Of a stretch of 64,000 nt of DNA, positions 24,094-33,772 are shown piece after piece. The position numbers and the translations under genes were made by a program. How positions within the stretch are numbered: the first letter of the stretch is position 1; each line of letters starts with the position of its first letter. The notes under the pieces are model-generated. The model was not told where the DNA came from and did not search any database. It was given only the letters and a program-made list of their open reading frames with translations. Source of the stretch: Stenotrophomonas sp. Iso1 (GTDB lineage: Bacteria; Pseudomonadota; Gammaproteobacteria; Xanthomonadales; Xanthomonadaceae); NCBI RefSeq assembly GCF_027497995.1, contig NZ_JAODBT010000002.1, forward strand, positions 620,001 through 684,000, given 5' to 3'.

Positions 24094-25869
24094 TCAATCA
24101 ATGAATTGCAACCGCGCCAGTTCGGCATACAGGCCGTCCTGTGCCAGCAGTTCGGCGTGCGTGCCCTGGGCGACGATACGGCCGTGGTCCATCACCACGA
24201 TGCGGTCGGCCTTGAGTACGGTGGCCAGGCGATGTGCGATGACCAATGTGGTGCGGCCGGTCATCAAGCGTTCCAGCGCCTGCTGCACTGCGCGCTCGCT
24301 CTGTGCATCCAATGCACTGGTGGCTTCGTCCAGCAGCAGCACCGGCGCGTCCTTGAGCAATGCACGGGCGATCGCGATGCGCTGCTGCTGGCCGCCAGAC
24401 AAGCGCGCGCCGCGTTCACCCAGGTCGCTTGCGTAGCCTTCCGGCAGCTGGCTGAGGAATTCATCGGCCTCGGCCGAACGCGCGGCGGCGCGCACGTCTT
24501 CGTCGCTGGCCTCCAGCCGGCCATAGCGAATGTTGTCCATCGCACTGGCGCCGAACAATGCGGGCTGCTGCGGCACCAGCGCGATCTTTTGGCGGAGTTG
24601 TGACGGATCGAGCTGGCGCAGGTCCATGCCATCCAGGCGCACGCTGCCGGCATCCGGGTCATGGAAGCGCAGCAGCAAGGACAGCACCGTGCTCTTGCCC
24701 GCGCCGGAAGGGCCTACCAGTGCCACCGTTTCACCCGGCGCCACGACCAGATCAAAACTTTCCAGTGCCGGCCGGTCCGGCCGCTGCGGGTAGTGGAAAG
24801 ACACCTGCTCGAAACGGATCTCGCCACGCAGCGGGCTAGGCAATGGCGCGGGATTGGCCGGCGTTGTGATGCCAGAGCTTTCTTCCAGCAATTCAGCGAT
24901 ACGGCCCATGCCGCCAGCGGCACGTTGCAGTTCGTTCCACACTTCGGCCAAGGCGCCGACCGAGCCGCCACCGATCAGGGCGTACAGCACGAACTGGCCG
25001 AGCGTGCCGGCACTCATGTTGCCGTCGACCACATCGTGCGCGCCGGACCACAGCACTGCGACGATGGCGCCAAACACCAATACGATGGCAATGGCGGTAA
25101 CGAAGGCCTGAGTGCCGATGCGACGTCGTGCAGTGGCCACGGAGGTTTTCAGCGCGTCCTCGAAGCGGCCGCGTTCGTAAGGTTCACGGGCATGCGCCTG
25201 CACGGTGCGTACGGCGCCCAGGGTTTCGGCGGCCAAGGCATTGGCGTCGGCAACGCGATCCTGGCTGGCGCGGGATATCTTCTGCAGACGGCGCGAACCC
25301 AACACGATGGGCAGCACGGCCAGCGGGATGCCGATCAGCGAATACAACGCCAGCTGCGGGCTGGTGACGAACAACATCACCATGCTGCCGATGACGGTGA
25401 CCATGCTGCGCAATGCAACCGACATGGTGGAGCCAATCACGCTGCGCAGTAGTTCGCTGTCGGCGGATAGGCGCGAGACCAACTCGCCGCTGCGGTTGCG
25501 GTCGTGGAAGCCTGCGTCCAGACCAATCAGGTGCGCGTACAACTGGCCGCGCAGGTCGGCGACGACTTTCTCGCCCAACAGCGAAACGAAGAAAAAGCGC
25601 GCTGCGGTGGCCAGCGCCAGCACCACGGCAACGATGAAGAGCAGGCTGAAGGCGCGATTGATTTCGCCACCGCCAGAGAATCCGTGGTCAATCATCTGCT
25701 TGACTGCCATCGGCAGACTCAACGTAGCGGTCGAGGACACCGCCAACGCGATCAACCAGGCGCTGAACAAACCGCCATGGCGGCGGACGAAGGGCCACAG
25801 GGTGCGCAGGCTGCCCAGCCTCTTCAGGCGTGGCGGCGAGGGAGTTTCAGCGTGCGGTGTGTCAGTCAT
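24094..25869 (-). CDS. ABC-type exporter, fused permease and ATPase
   Basis: 591 residues in the ABCB/MsbA-like half-transporter layout: six transmembrane helices (about residues 35-320, with ALAVSSTATLSLPMAVKQMI and FSLLFIVAVVLALATAARFF) and a C-terminal ATPase. Walker A is GPSGAGKST, the signature is LSGGQQQRIAIARALL, Walker B is VLLLDEATSALD and the switch His is in VIAHRL. It works as a homodimer in the inner membrane to export lipids, drugs or peptides; the substrate cannot be told. Its start overlaps the stop of the YigZ gene by 8 bases, so the two are coupled. Confidence 0.92.
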   Translation of the reverse strand: MTDTPHAETPSPPRLKRLGSLRTLWPFVRRHGGLFSAWLIALAVSSTATLSLPMAVKQMIDHGFSGGGEINRAFSLLFIVAVVLALATAARFFFVSLLGEKVVADLRGQLYAHLIGLDAGFHDRNRSGELVSRLSADSELLRSVIGSTMSVALRSMVTVIGSMVMLFVTSPQLALYSLIGIPLAVLPIVLGSRRLQKISRASQDRVADANALAAETLGAVRTVQAHAREPYERGRFEDALKTSVATARRRIGTQAFVTAIAIVLVFGAIVAVLWSGAHDVVDGNMSAGTLGQFVLYALIGGGSVGALAEVWNELQRAAGGMGRIAELLEESSGITTPANPAPLPSPLRGEIRFEQVSFHYPQRPDRPALESFDLVVAPGETVALVGPSGAGKSTVLSLLLRFHDPDAGSVRLDGMDLRQLDPSQLRQKIALVPQQPALFGASAMDNIRYGRLEASDEDVRAAARSAEADEFLSQLPEGYASDLGERGARLSGGQQQRIAIARALLKDAPVLLLDEATSALDAQSERAVQQALERLMTGRTTLVIAHRLATVLKADRIVVMDHGRIVAQGTHAELLAQDGLYAELARLQFID

Positions 25870-26467
25870 TGCAGTCAGGCTCGCTCAGGCGCAGGCGGTC
25901 ACGGGTGGCATCACGCAGGCGGATCGCCAGCGCGTCGAGGCGGTCAGTAGGAAGGCGTACATGCAGACGCAGACCTTCGGGCAGAAATTGTTCGTCCAGT
26001 TTTTCGGCACCAGCACTGTCCAGCAGGGTATGGGCAATGCCCATGTCCTCAAAGCCGCAATGCAGAATGCGTTCGACCATTGGTATCAAGGGGCTGCGCT
26101 GAGCTAGCCGCAGACATTCGGCAGCGGTGCCGCCATAGGCGCGGACCAAGCCACCGGCGCCGAGTTTGATGCCCCCGTACCAACGTGTCACCACCACCAC
26201 GACGCGGTCGTATCCCTGGCCATCGATGGCGGCCAGGATCGGCCTGCCGGCAGTGCCCGAAGGTTCGCCGTCGTCGCTGGAACGGTACTCGTTGCCGTGT
26301 CGATACGCCCAGCAATTATGGGTGGCATCGGCCACGGATACCGCATCGACAAATGCCAGCGCGTCACCCGCATTGCTGATGGGAGCAGCGTGCGCGATGA
26401 AGCGGCTGTGTTTGATTTCCAACTCGTGGTTGGCGGGCGCGGCAAGGGTGTCGAGCATTGCCGCCAT
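25862..26467 (-). CDS. yigZ: YigZ/IMPACT-family protein
   Basis: About 201 residues (198 if the ATG at 26458 is used; the much longer open frame upstream is antisense to the anti-sigma gene). The IMPACT (UPF0029) N-terminal domain is shown by SDDGEPSGTAGRPILAAIDG and RWYGGIKLGAGGLVRAYGG. A C-terminal DUF1949 ferredoxin-like domain follows. Eukaryotic IMPACT regulates translation through GCN1; the bacterial role is not established. Its stop overlaps the ABC exporter's start. Confidence 0.92.
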   Translation of the reverse strand: MAAMLDTLAAPANHELEIKHSRFIAHAAPISNAGDALAFVDAVSVADATHNCWAYRHGNEYRSSDDGEPSGTAGRPILAAIDGQGYDRVVVVVTRWYGGIKLGAGGLVRAYGGTAAECLRLAQRSPLIPMVERILHCGFEDMGIAHTLLDSAGAEKLDEQFLPEGLRLHVRLPTDRLDALAIRLRDATRDRLRLSEPDCND

Positions 26468-26705
26468 TCTAGTGGTTGGCGATGGGACTGTCCGGCGACT
26501 GGGCACGTGACGGGGTGGATCGTCGCCGTTCGAGCTCAGTCTCCGGCTTTTGTGACCAGGCAGGCACGAGCGAACGCTTGGCAGCTCAATCAGAGGCACG
26601 GACATGCACGACCCAATCGCTGGCTTCCCGAGTGAACCGGTGCTTATGTGGCGGTATCTCCGATCTTGCCGTGAAGGGGTGTGGCATCGGTCGCTGCGGC
26701 GGGCT

Positions 26706-27668
26706 TCAATCCTTGAGCAGGGGCCGAAGATCACGGGGAATGCGTGCTTCGGGATAGTCCTGCGTGAAACGACGCAGGCTGGCGCGCGCGCCCTCGATAT
26801 CGCCGCTGTCGCGGCGTTCGCGGATCTTGCCCAGCCATTTGTGGCGCGGCAGCGAGGCGTCAGCGTCGATCGGGATCGTTGGTTGCAGCTGTGCGCGCTC
26901 GGTAACGATATTGCCGCTGGCCGCTGCCAGATCTGCCGGTGGCGCCGGCAACGCGCGGAACTGCATCGCGCGTTCGCGCGATTCAGCCGAAGACGTTGCT
27001 GCCTGCTTGGCTTGCTCGACGCTGATGGTCTTTGCCAGTGGCGCCGCAGCAACCGGCGCTGCGGGAGCCGGAGGAGCCGGTGCATAGACCGGAGCAGCTG
27101 CAGGCGGGTCTGCCGCGTAGGGTGCAACCGTTGCTTCTTGTCCGGCCGGGCTTGCGATGGAGTCTGCTGCCGCGGATGGGGGCGGCGTATCGCGCGCGAT
27201 GGGCTGGGTTTCGGCCTTCGGCGCTGACTTGGCAGCAGGTATAGGTGCTGGCGGCACCATGGGCTGCATCGGGGCAGGCGCTACCGGATCGGGTTCGGCA
27301 ACGACCTGCGCTTCATTTGAAGGTGCGGACACGGAATCGGCAGATGAGGCTTCATCGGCCGATTCCTGCTGCAGGGACGGCGGGGGAGGCGTCAAGGAGC
27401 GCAGCTGCCAGGCCAACCCGACCACCAGTACCAGCGAGGCGGCGGCCGCCAGCGATGAAAACACGCGGCGACGACGTCCCCAGCGCGTTGTCCGGAGGTG
27501 TTGTGGGGCTGCCGGCAATTGCGGGTCAGCCGCTGCCTGCGGCGCACGCGCCATCGCCAGGATGTCCGCATCGACACGGGCGCTCGGACCTGCAACAGGG
27601 TCTGGACGGCCGAGCAGGCGGGCCAGATCGCGTTCTTCCGGGGTCAGCATGTCGTCGGAGATGTTCAT
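26706..27668 (-). CDS. Anti-sigma factor, membrane-spanning
   Basis: 320 residues. A short cytoplasmic N-terminal part begins MNISDDMLTPEERDLARLLG. A basic run (TTRWGRRRR) and one transmembrane helix (about 70-88, SSLAAAASLVLVVGLAW) follow. The periplasmic linker is long and Pro/Ala-rich (about 95-245), and the C-terminal helical domain contains KWLGKIRERRDSGDIEGARA. The gene starts inside the stop of the ECF sigma gene (ATGA at 27665-27668), the standard arrangement of a sigma/anti-sigma pair. No zinc motif (HxxxCxxC) is visible, so it is not a ZAS-type factor. The stimulus is unknown. Confidence 0.78.
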   Translation of the reverse strand: MNISDDMLTPEERDLARLLGRPDPVAGPSARVDADILAMARAPQAAADPQLPAAPQHLRTTRWGRRRRVFSSLAAAASLVLVVGLAWQLRSLTPPPPSLQQESADEASSADSVSAPSNEAQVVAEPDPVAPAPMQPMVPPAPIPAAKSAPKAETQPIARDTPPPSAAADSIASPAGQEATVAPYAADPPAAAPVYAPAPPAPAAPVAAAPLAKTISVEQAKQAATSSAESRERAMQFRALPAPPADLAAASGNIVTERAQLQPTIPIDADASLPRHKWLGKIRERRDSGDIEGARASLRRFTQDYPEARIPRDLRPLLKD

Positions 27669-28231
27669 TCGCTTAACCTCGCGCGCAGCTTGTCCATCGC
27701 ATAACGCAGCCTCGATTTGACAGTTTCCCGACCAACGCCGGTGATCTGCCCGATTTCTTCCAGGCTCAGTTCCTGCTCCAGCCGCAACAGAACCACTTCC
27801 TGCTGTTCGGGGGGCAGCTCGGCCAATGCCTGGCGGAGCTGTAAGCGCTGGGCTTGCTCGTCGGCCACTAATTCGGGGGTACAGGTATCGGCCAAGTGCG
27901 CCATGCGCTCATCCGCATCATCCGGTGCCGCCGGTCGATGACGCGACGCACGCCAATGGTCGTTGAGGCGATTGTGGGCAATGCGGAACAACCAGGTAGC
28001 GAATGCGGCGTCGGGTTTCCAGCCCGCGCGGGCATTGATCATCTTCTGCCAGATGTCCTGGAACAATTCCTCGGCCAGCGGCCGGTCGCGCAGTTGGCCC
28101 AAAAGGTAATGAAAAAGCCGTGCGCGATGGCGCGAATACAGCTGCGCAAACGCCTCGGTATCGCCGCCCGCGTAGGCCAGCATCAGCGTTTCGTCGGTTG
28201 GGGTGTGCACGGCGGTATCCACGGGGCGCAA
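27665..28231 (-). CDS. ECF-family RNA polymerase sigma factor
   Basis: 188 residues with sigma region 2 (about 18-90: FAQLYSRHRARLFHYLLGQL, AEELFQDIWQKMINARAGWK, FATWLFRIAHNRLNDHWRA) and region 4 (about 125-185: LAELPPEQQEVVLLRLEQEL, then SLEEIGQITGVGRETVKSRL). It directs RNA polymerase to stress promoters and is held by the anti-sigma factor encoded directly downstream. No matching autoregulatory promoter could be fixed in the 174 bases upstream shared with the divergent GGDEF-EAL gene. Confidence 0.93.
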   Translation of the reverse strand: MRPVDTAVHTPTDETLMLAYAGGDTEAFAQLYSRHRARLFHYLLGQLRDRPLAEELFQDIWQKMINARAGWKPDAAFATWLFRIAHNRLNDHWRASRHRPAAPDDADERMAHLADTCTPELVADEQAQRLQLRQALAELPPEQQEVVLLRLEQELSLEEIGQITGVGRETVKSRLRYAMDKLRARLSE

Positions 28232-28405
28232 GCCTAAGTGCTGTGGCGGTTTCTGCCTAGCGGTCAGTCAGGAGGGGGCCTTCACTCATTCATGTAGGTG
28301 AAGCGAAAATTCTAGGGCGGCAGGCCCTCCGTAAGGCAGCCGGGACGGTATGCTGCGTGGCAGGGGGAACTCCAAGTGATTGGGGTCCAGAGAGAGCGGA
28401 TATAG

Positions 28406-31303
28406 ATGTCGCATAGCGAGTTTGAGGCGCGTTCCGAAATACCGCGCGTAGATGCACGAACGCCCGTCACGGACGTGGTGGCGACATTGCAAGGGTTGCT
28501 TCCTGCAGGCATGTCAGTTGCACTGGCCTGGCAAGACATCACGCTGGGGCAGGGCAGTTGCTGCTTCCCGGTGGTTGCCGATGCGCTACGCGCGCAAGCC
28601 GACCAGGCGTTGCATGAAGGGCTGACTGATGCGGCGTTGGCAGCCGGTGCGTTTGAGTGGGAACACGAAAACGGCGCGCGCATGGTGCTGTTGTTGAAGG
28701 CCGAGAGCATGCAGGCTTCGGCTCCGTCAGCGGCGTGGCAAAGCGCCGCGCGGGTGCAGATTGGCTGCGCGCTGGAGTCGATGAGTCAGCGTCTGCAGAT
28801 CGAGGAACTACAGCGTTCCAAGCAGTTGCAGAAGGCGCTGTTTGAGATCGCTGACCTGGCCGGTGCCGACCTGGCAATGCCGGAGATGCTGTCCTACTTC
28901 CACCGCATCCTGCGCTCGCTGATGTACGCGGAGAACTGCTACATCGTCATGTGCGACGAGCAGCAAAGCAGCTTGGAATTTCTCTACTTCGTCGATACGC
29001 AGGACAACTTCATCCCCGAACCCGACCGGAGTTATCGCTACGAGGAAATGCCCGGTAGCCTGACCTTCGCGGTACTGCGTCATGGGCGGGTGATCAGTGG
29101 GCCGTCACGCGATCTGGTGCAGTTTCTTGAGCACCCGGCCGAGCGGATGGAGGGCCTGGAAAGCGCGGATTGGCTGGGTGTCCCGATGTGGCGCGACAAC
29201 CGGGTCTGCGGCGCCATTGTTGTGCAGAGCTATGTGGCAGAGGCCAGTTATGGCGCCGAGGAGCGCGCAGTGCTGAACTTCGTTGCCAAGCACATCCTGA
29301 CTGCGATGGACCGCCTGCAAGCGCACCTGCAGCTGGAAGAGCGCGTATTGCAGCGCACGCGGGATCTGGAGCACATCAACGATCATCTGCAGGCCGAGAT
29401 CATCGAACGCCGTCGCGCCGAACAGTTGCAGACGGCGTTGTTCAATATTTCCGAGCTGGCGATGTCCGGCCACGGCCTGGGCGAGTTCCACGCGCAGGTG
29501 CATGGGATCATCGGTGGCTTATTGGATGCCAGTAATTTTTACGTGGCGATGGTGACGCCGGACGCTGACGGTATTGAGTTTGTCTACTCGGTGGATCGCT
29601 TCAATCGTGAGCGTGCGCCGCGTCCCTTCAGTAATGGGCTTACCGAATACACGTTGCAGCGGCGAGAGCCGGTGCTTGCAACGCGTGCGGATATTGACGT
29701 GCTGATCGCTGCCGGCGAGCTGCATGAGTTCGGGGCGAAGTCGCAATGCTGGTTGGGTGTGCCGCTGTTCAATGATGACGAAGTGGCGGGTGTGATTGCA
29801 GTGCAGAGTTACAGCCCGAACGTGGTGTTCACCACGGACGATCAACGCTTGTTGGTGTTTGTGGCGCGCACCATCGGCAACGCGCTTGCGCGCCAGCGCG
29901 ACCGGCAACGGTTGGTGCAGGCCCATGCCGACCTGGAGCAGCGGGTGAGCGAGCGCACCCAGGAGCTGGGTGAGTTGAATCGCAAATTGCGCGGTCAGAT
30001 TGGCGAGCGCATGCGCGCCGAACAACGGTTGACCCATCTTGCGATGCATGACGTGTTGACCGGCTTGCCCAACCGTCTGCACCTGCAGGACCGGTTGGAG
30101 CGGGCCATTGCCAATGCGGAGCAGGGCATCGGCGCACATTTTGCGTTGATGTTCCTCGACCTGGATCGCTTCAAATGGGTCAACGACAGTATTGGCCATG
30201 CGGCGGGCGACCGGATGTTGGTGGAGGTTGCGCGTCGTCTGGTGAGCCTTGCTGCAACGGAAGACGTTGTTGCGCGCCTGGGCGGCGACGAATTCGCGCT
30301 GTTGGTCAATTGCGAGCGTGGCGGTGACACCGCGATGGAGCTGGGCCGTCTGCTGTTGAGGGCACTGGAAGCCCCGATGTGGGTGGATGGGCGCGAACTG
30401 TTTCCGTCCGGCAGCATCGGCATCGCGTTGTGGAACCCGCGCTATACCTCGGGTGCAGACCTGCTGCGCGATGCGGATGCAGCGATGTACCGCGCCAAGC
30501 TCAGGGGGCAGGACCGCTGCGTGATGTTCGACGGCGCGATGCACGAGGAGGCGATGCGTAGCCTGGAGCTGGAAGCGGACCTTCGGCGTGCGATCAAGAA
30601 GCAGGATTTCGTGCCGTTCTATCAGCCCATCGTTTCATTGGACGACAACCAGGTGGTCGGGCACGAAGCGCTGTTGCGCTGGAAACATGACCGGCGCGGC
30701 ATGTTGTTGCCCGGTGATTTTCTTGAGCTGGGTGAAGAAAGCGGCCTGATTGAAGAAGTCGATTGGCTGATCTACGAGCAGGTGATGACGGACCTGGCGA
30801 CATCCACGCACGGCTACATTTCCGTGAACGTATCGCCGCGACATTTCCGCTCGGCCGAGTTCTCTTCGCGTCTGCTCGGGTTGATGGATGCGGTGGGTGC
30901 TGAGCCCGACCGGCTGCGCGTGGAGATCACGGAGATGGCTCTGCTGGACGACGCGCCACGGACGTTGCGCACGCTGCACCAACTGCGCGAGCGCGGCATC
31001 GTCGTGCAGTTGGATGATTTCGGTACTGGCTACTCGGCGCTGTCGTATCTGCACCGTTTCCCGATCAGCGCATTGAAGGTAGACCGCAGCTTCGTCGCCG
31101 GTCTGCATGCCGAGGACGGGAAGAACACGCTGGCGCTGGTGGAAGGTGTGCTGTCGCTGGCACGCACGCTGGGCATCGAGACCATCGGCGAAGGCGTGGA
31201 AACCGAGCGCCAGTTGCGGACATTGCAGGGCCTGGGGTGCAGCTTCGGCCAGGGATACCTGCTGGGCTACCCGGCACCGCGCGAAGAAACCCTGCTGCGG
31301 TAG
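28406..31303 (+). CDS. GAF-GAF-GGDEF-EAL cyclic-di-GMP enzyme
   Basis: 965 residues, no membrane segment. Two GAF domains (about 145-300 and 350-490) are each followed by a coiled-coil linker. A GGDEF domain comes next (about 540-705; intact GGDEF at residues 626-630 in ARLGGDEFAL), then an EAL domain (about 715-960). EAL residues are complete: EALLRW (near 753), TEMALLDD, LDDFGTGYSALSYL, KVDRSFV and GEGVETE. The inhibitory RxxD site before GGDEF is replaced by ATED. Both cyclase and phosphodiesterase are therefore possible, with a small ligand sensed by the GAF domains. It diverges from the ECF sigma gene. Confidence 0.93.
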   Translation: MSHSEFEARSEIPRVDARTPVTDVVATLQGLLPAGMSVALAWQDITLGQGSCCFPVVADALRAQADQALHEGLTDAALAAGAFEWEHENGARMVLLLKAESMQASAPSAAWQSAARVQIGCALESMSQRLQIEELQRSKQLQKALFEIADLAGADLAMPEMLSYFHRILRSLMYAENCYIVMCDEQQSSLEFLYFVDTQDNFIPEPDRSYRYEEMPGSLTFAVLRHGRVISGPSRDLVQFLEHPAERMEGLESADWLGVPMWRDNRVCGAIVVQSYVAEASYGAEERAVLNFVAKHILTAMDRLQAHLQLEERVLQRTRDLEHINDHLQAEIIERRRAEQLQTALFNISELAMSGHGLGEFHAQVHGIIGGLLDASNFYVAMVTPDADGIEFVYSVDRFNRERAPRPFSNGLTEYTLQRREPVLATRADIDVLIAAGELHEFGAKSQCWLGVPLFNDDEVAGVIAVQSYSPNVVFTTDDQRLLVFVARTIGNALARQRDRQRLVQAHADLEQRVSERTQELGELNRKLRGQIGERMRAEQRLTHLAMHDVLTGLPNRLHLQDRLERAIANAEQGIGAHFALMFLDLDRFKWVNDSIGHAAGDRMLVEVARRLVSLAATEDVVARLGGDEFALLVNCERGGDTAMELGRLLLRALEAPMWVDGRELFPSGSIGIALWNPRYTSGADLLRDADAAMYRAKLRGQDRCVMFDGAMHEEAMRSLELEADLRRAIKKQDFVPFYQPIVSLDDNQVVGHEALLRWKHDRRGMLLPGDFLELGEESGLIEEVDWLIYEQVMTDLATSTHGYISVNVSPRHFRSAEFSSRLLGLMDAVGAEPDRLRVEITEMALLDDAPRTLRTLHQLRERGIVVQLDDFGTGYSALSYLHRFPISALKVDRSFVAGLHAEDGKNTLALVEGVLSLARTLGIETIGEGVETERQLRTLQGLGCSFGQGYLLGYPAPREETLLR

Positions 31304-31493
31304 ACGTGGCGCATAGGCAGAACGGAGTGGCGACGGATCCTCTGGATACGTCGCGTCCCGTGGTGCCACTGCATGGCATTCGCAACGCAGGAAAGCAGGT
31401 ACATCCGGGAAGCGACCATTGCGATGTCTTCCCGGGCGCACTTCGCTTACTTGGGTTGTGCGAGTGGAAAGCATGTCGCTGTACATCAGTGCT

Positions 31494-32087
31494 TTAACGC
31501 AACGCGCTGCGCTTCTTTTCGTCGAACCACTTATCGGCCTGCGCTGGCGAATAACTCCGCATCCATTCCAGCATCTGCGTCGAATCCTCGCCGTACCACA
31601 GGTCATCGCGCTGTTCCGGGTGCAGAAAGCGCTCGCTGACCATGGTGTCGATCATGCCGATCAGCGGCTGATAGAAACCGTCGATATCGAGGAACGCGCA
31701 CGGCTTCTTGCCGATGCCAAGCTGGCGCCAGGTCAGCATTTCGAAGATTTCTTCGGCGGTGCCGAAACCACCGGGCAGGGCGACGAAGGCATCTGACAGG
31801 TCGAACATGCGCGACTTGCGCTCGTGCATTGAGCCGACGATCTCCAGCGTGGTCACGCCTTTGTGGGCGACTTCCATATCGACGAGATGCTGCGGGATCA
31901 CGCCGGTTACTTCGCCGCCGGCACTCAATACGCCGTCGGCAACCGCGCCCATCAGGCCGGTACGGCCGCCGCCATACACCAGACGCAGGCCTTCGTCGGC
32001 GATGCGCTTGCCCAGTTCGGTGGCGCGCTCGACATAGATGGGCTTGGCACCGGGGTTGGAGCCGCAATAGACGCAGATGGACTTCAT
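31494..32087 (-). CDS. LOG-family protein (cytokinin riboside monophosphate hydrolase-like)
   Basis: 197 residues from the ATG at 32087 (MKSICVYCGSNPG), with AGGAAA upstream. The Rossmann-like lysine-decarboxylase-like fold shows the nucleotide motifs YGGGRTGLMGAVADGVL and VALPGGFGTAEEIFEMLTW (PGGxGTxxE). Members release the base from nucleoside monophosphates and were first mis-called lysine decarboxylases. In plants and plant-associated bacteria they make active cytokinins, but the general bacterial role is nucleotide housekeeping. It stands alone, between the GGDEF-EAL gene (convergent) and lpd. Confidence 0.92.
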   Translation of the reverse strand: MKSICVYCGSNPGAKPIYVERATELGKRIADEGLRLVYGGGRTGLMGAVADGVLSAGGEVTGVIPQHLVDMEVAHKGVTTLEIVGSMHERKSRMFDLSDAFVALPGGFGTAEEIFEMLTWRQLGIGKKPCAFLDIDGFYQPLIGMIDTMVSERFLHPEQRDDLWYGEDSTQMLEWMRSYSPAQADKWFDEKKRSALR

Positions 32088-32165
32088 TTGGATTTCCTGA
32101 TGGATGGGAAAGGTGTACGGATCCCGCGCATGAACAGGCCCGGTTTCGGTGGAATACAAAAGCAA

Positions 32166-32191
32166 GAAGGCTCCGCCGGAGCGGAGCCTTC
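32166..32191 (-). terminator. Rho-independent terminator of the suc-lpd operon
   Basis: An 11-bp stem (gaaggctccgc with gcggagccttc), loop of 4. Read on the minus strand it runs into ttgctttt. It lies 20 bases after the lpd stop. Confidence 0.88.
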
Positions 32192-32210
32192 AGGTCACAG
32201 GCCGTGGTGC

Positions 32211-33644
32211 TTAGTTGGCCTTGTGGATGGCGCGCTTGCCAACCGCCATTGCCGCGTCGTGAATCACTTCCGACAGCGACGGGTGGGCGTGGCAGATACG
32301 GGCCAGGTCGTCAGCAGAACCGCTGAACTCCATGGTCAGTACGCCTTCGTGCACCAGCTCGGACACGTTCGCGCCTACCAGGTGCATGCCCAGCACGCGG
32401 TCGGTTTCGGCGTGAGCCAGCACCTTCACAAAGCCTGCCGGCTCGATCATGGCGACAGCACGACCGTTGGCGGCAAACGGGAAGCTGCCGGCTTTGTACG
32501 GAATGCCTTCGGCCTTGAGCTGAGCTTCGGTCTTGCCGACCCATGCCAGCTCCGGCTCGGTGTAGATGACCCACGGAATGGTGTCGAAGTTGACGTGGCC
32601 CGGCAGGCCGGCAATCAGCTCGGCCACGGCAACGCCTTCTTCGAAGCCCTTGTGCGCAAGCATCGGGCCACGCACGCAGTCACCGACTGCCCAGACACCA
32701 TCGACGCCGGTGTGGCAGTGGTCGTCCACTTCGATCTGGCCACGCTCGTTGACCTTGACGCCGGTACCGTCGGCCAGCAGGCCCTTGGTTGCGGCGCGAC
32801 GGCCCACGGCCACCAGCAGCTTGTCCACGGTCAGGGTCTTTTCGCCTTCACCGTCGGTGTAGGTGACAACCACTTCCTTGGTCTTCTTGCCGGTGATTTC
32901 GGTCTTGGAGACCTTGGCGCCGAGCTTGATTTCCAGGCCCTGCTTCTTGAACTCGCGGGCGGCGACCTTGGCCACTTCGGCGTCGGCGGCAGCGAGGAAT
33001 TCCGGCAGTGCTTCCAGGATGGTGACTTCCGAACCCAGGCGCTTCCACACGCTGCCCAGTTCCAGGCCGATCACGCCGGCGCCGATCACGGCAAGGCGCT
33101 TCGGCACTTCGGTGAAGTCCAGGCCGCCGACGTTGTCGACGATGGCGTCGCCGTCGAACTTGGCGAACGGCAGCTCGATGGAATCCGAACCGGCCGCGAT
33201 GATGACGTTGGTGCCCTTCAGCTCGACCTCGCTGCCGTCATGCTGCTTGACCGTGACGATGTTGCCAGCCTGCAACTGGCCGAAGCCGTAGTAAGCCGTG
33301 ACCTTGTTGGCCTTGAACAACTGGGCGATGCCGCCCGTGAACTGCTTCACGATGGCGTCCTTGCGGCCGACCATCTTGCTCACATCCATCTTGGCGTCGT
33401 TGAAGCTGATGCCGTGCTGATCGAAGATGTGGCCCATGTTCCAGTACTGGCGCGAGGAGTCCAGCAGCGCCTTGGACGGGATGCAGCCCACACGCAGGCA
33501 GGTGCCGCCCAGAGCCGGCTTGCCGTCCTTGCCCAGCGCTGCGTCGATGCAGGCGGTCTTCAGGCCCAGCTGTGCGGCGCGGATGGCCGCGTGGTAGCCG
33601 GCCGGGCCAGCACCGATGACGACGACGTCGAATTGTTCAGCCAT
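32211..33644 (-). CDS. lpdA: Dihydrolipoyl dehydrogenase (E3)
   Basis: 477 residues. The FAD-binding start VVVIGAGPAGYHAAIRAAQL is followed by the redox-active disulfide GGTCLRVGCIPSKALLDSS (Cys x4 Cys). An NAD-binding motif VIGAGVIGLELGSVWKRLGS and the C-terminal dimer interface with the catalytic His-Glu pair (ICHAHPSLSEVIHDAAMAV) complete the enzyme. It re-oxidises the lipoamide of the SucB subunit in the 2-oxoglutarate dehydrogenase complex. It is the third gene of sucA-sucB-lpd, after a 128-base spacer filled with repeats. Confidence 0.97.
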   Translation of the reverse strand: MAEQFDVVVIGAGPAGYHAAIRAAQLGLKTACIDAALGKDGKPALGGTCLRVGCIPSKALLDSSRQYWNMGHIFDQHGISFNDAKMDVSKMVGRKDAIVKQFTGGIAQLFKANKVTAYYGFGQLQAGNIVTVKQHDGSEVELKGTNVIIAAGSDSIELPFAKFDGDAIVDNVGGLDFTEVPKRLAVIGAGVIGLELGSVWKRLGSEVTILEALPEFLAAADAEVAKVAAREFKKQGLEIKLGAKVSKTEITGKKTKEVVVTYTDGEGEKTLTVDKLLVAVGRRAATKGLLADGTGVKVNERGQIEVDDHCHTGVDGVWAVGDCVRGPMLAHKGFEEGVAVAELIAGLPGHVNFDTIPWVIYTEPELAWVGKTEAQLKAEGIPYKAGSFPFAANGRAVAMIEPAGFVKVLAHAETDRVLGMHLVGANVSELVHEGVLTMEFSGSADDLARICHAHPSLSEVIHDAAMAVGKRAIHKAN

Positions 33645-33661
33645 TAGAGATTCCTTGGTAC

Positions 33662-33763
33662 CAATCCCTCCTCCCTGCGGGAGAAGGTGGCGCGAAGCGC
33701 CGGATGAGGGTGCGGGAGGGCCGTGGCCCTCACCCCAACCCCTCCCCCGGAGAGGGAGGGGCT
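33662..33763. repeat. Dispersed repeats between sucB and lpd
   Basis: Two units follow one another. One (33662-33717) has a gcgggagaagg core and ggcgcgaagcgcc hairpin. The other (33727-33763) reads ccctcaccccaacccct, then a cccccggagaggg fold. The second unit matches the repeat at 15355. They fill most of the spacer inside the operon and could fold in the mRNA to tune lpd relative to sucAB. Confidence 0.7.
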
Positions 33764-33772
33764 ACAGGCCTA

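Noticed and set aside
26468-26705. Small gene between yigZ and the anti-sigma gene
   Set aside because: Plus-strand frame from 26604 runs into the antisense of the anti-sigma gene and has no homology I recognise.
31863-33647. 594-codon plus-strand frame opposite lpd
   Set aside because: Antisense shadow of a conserved gene; the composition (His/Gly/Asp/Val-rich) is typical of such shadows. The same holds for 33704-35686 and 35945-37561 opposite sucB and sucA.
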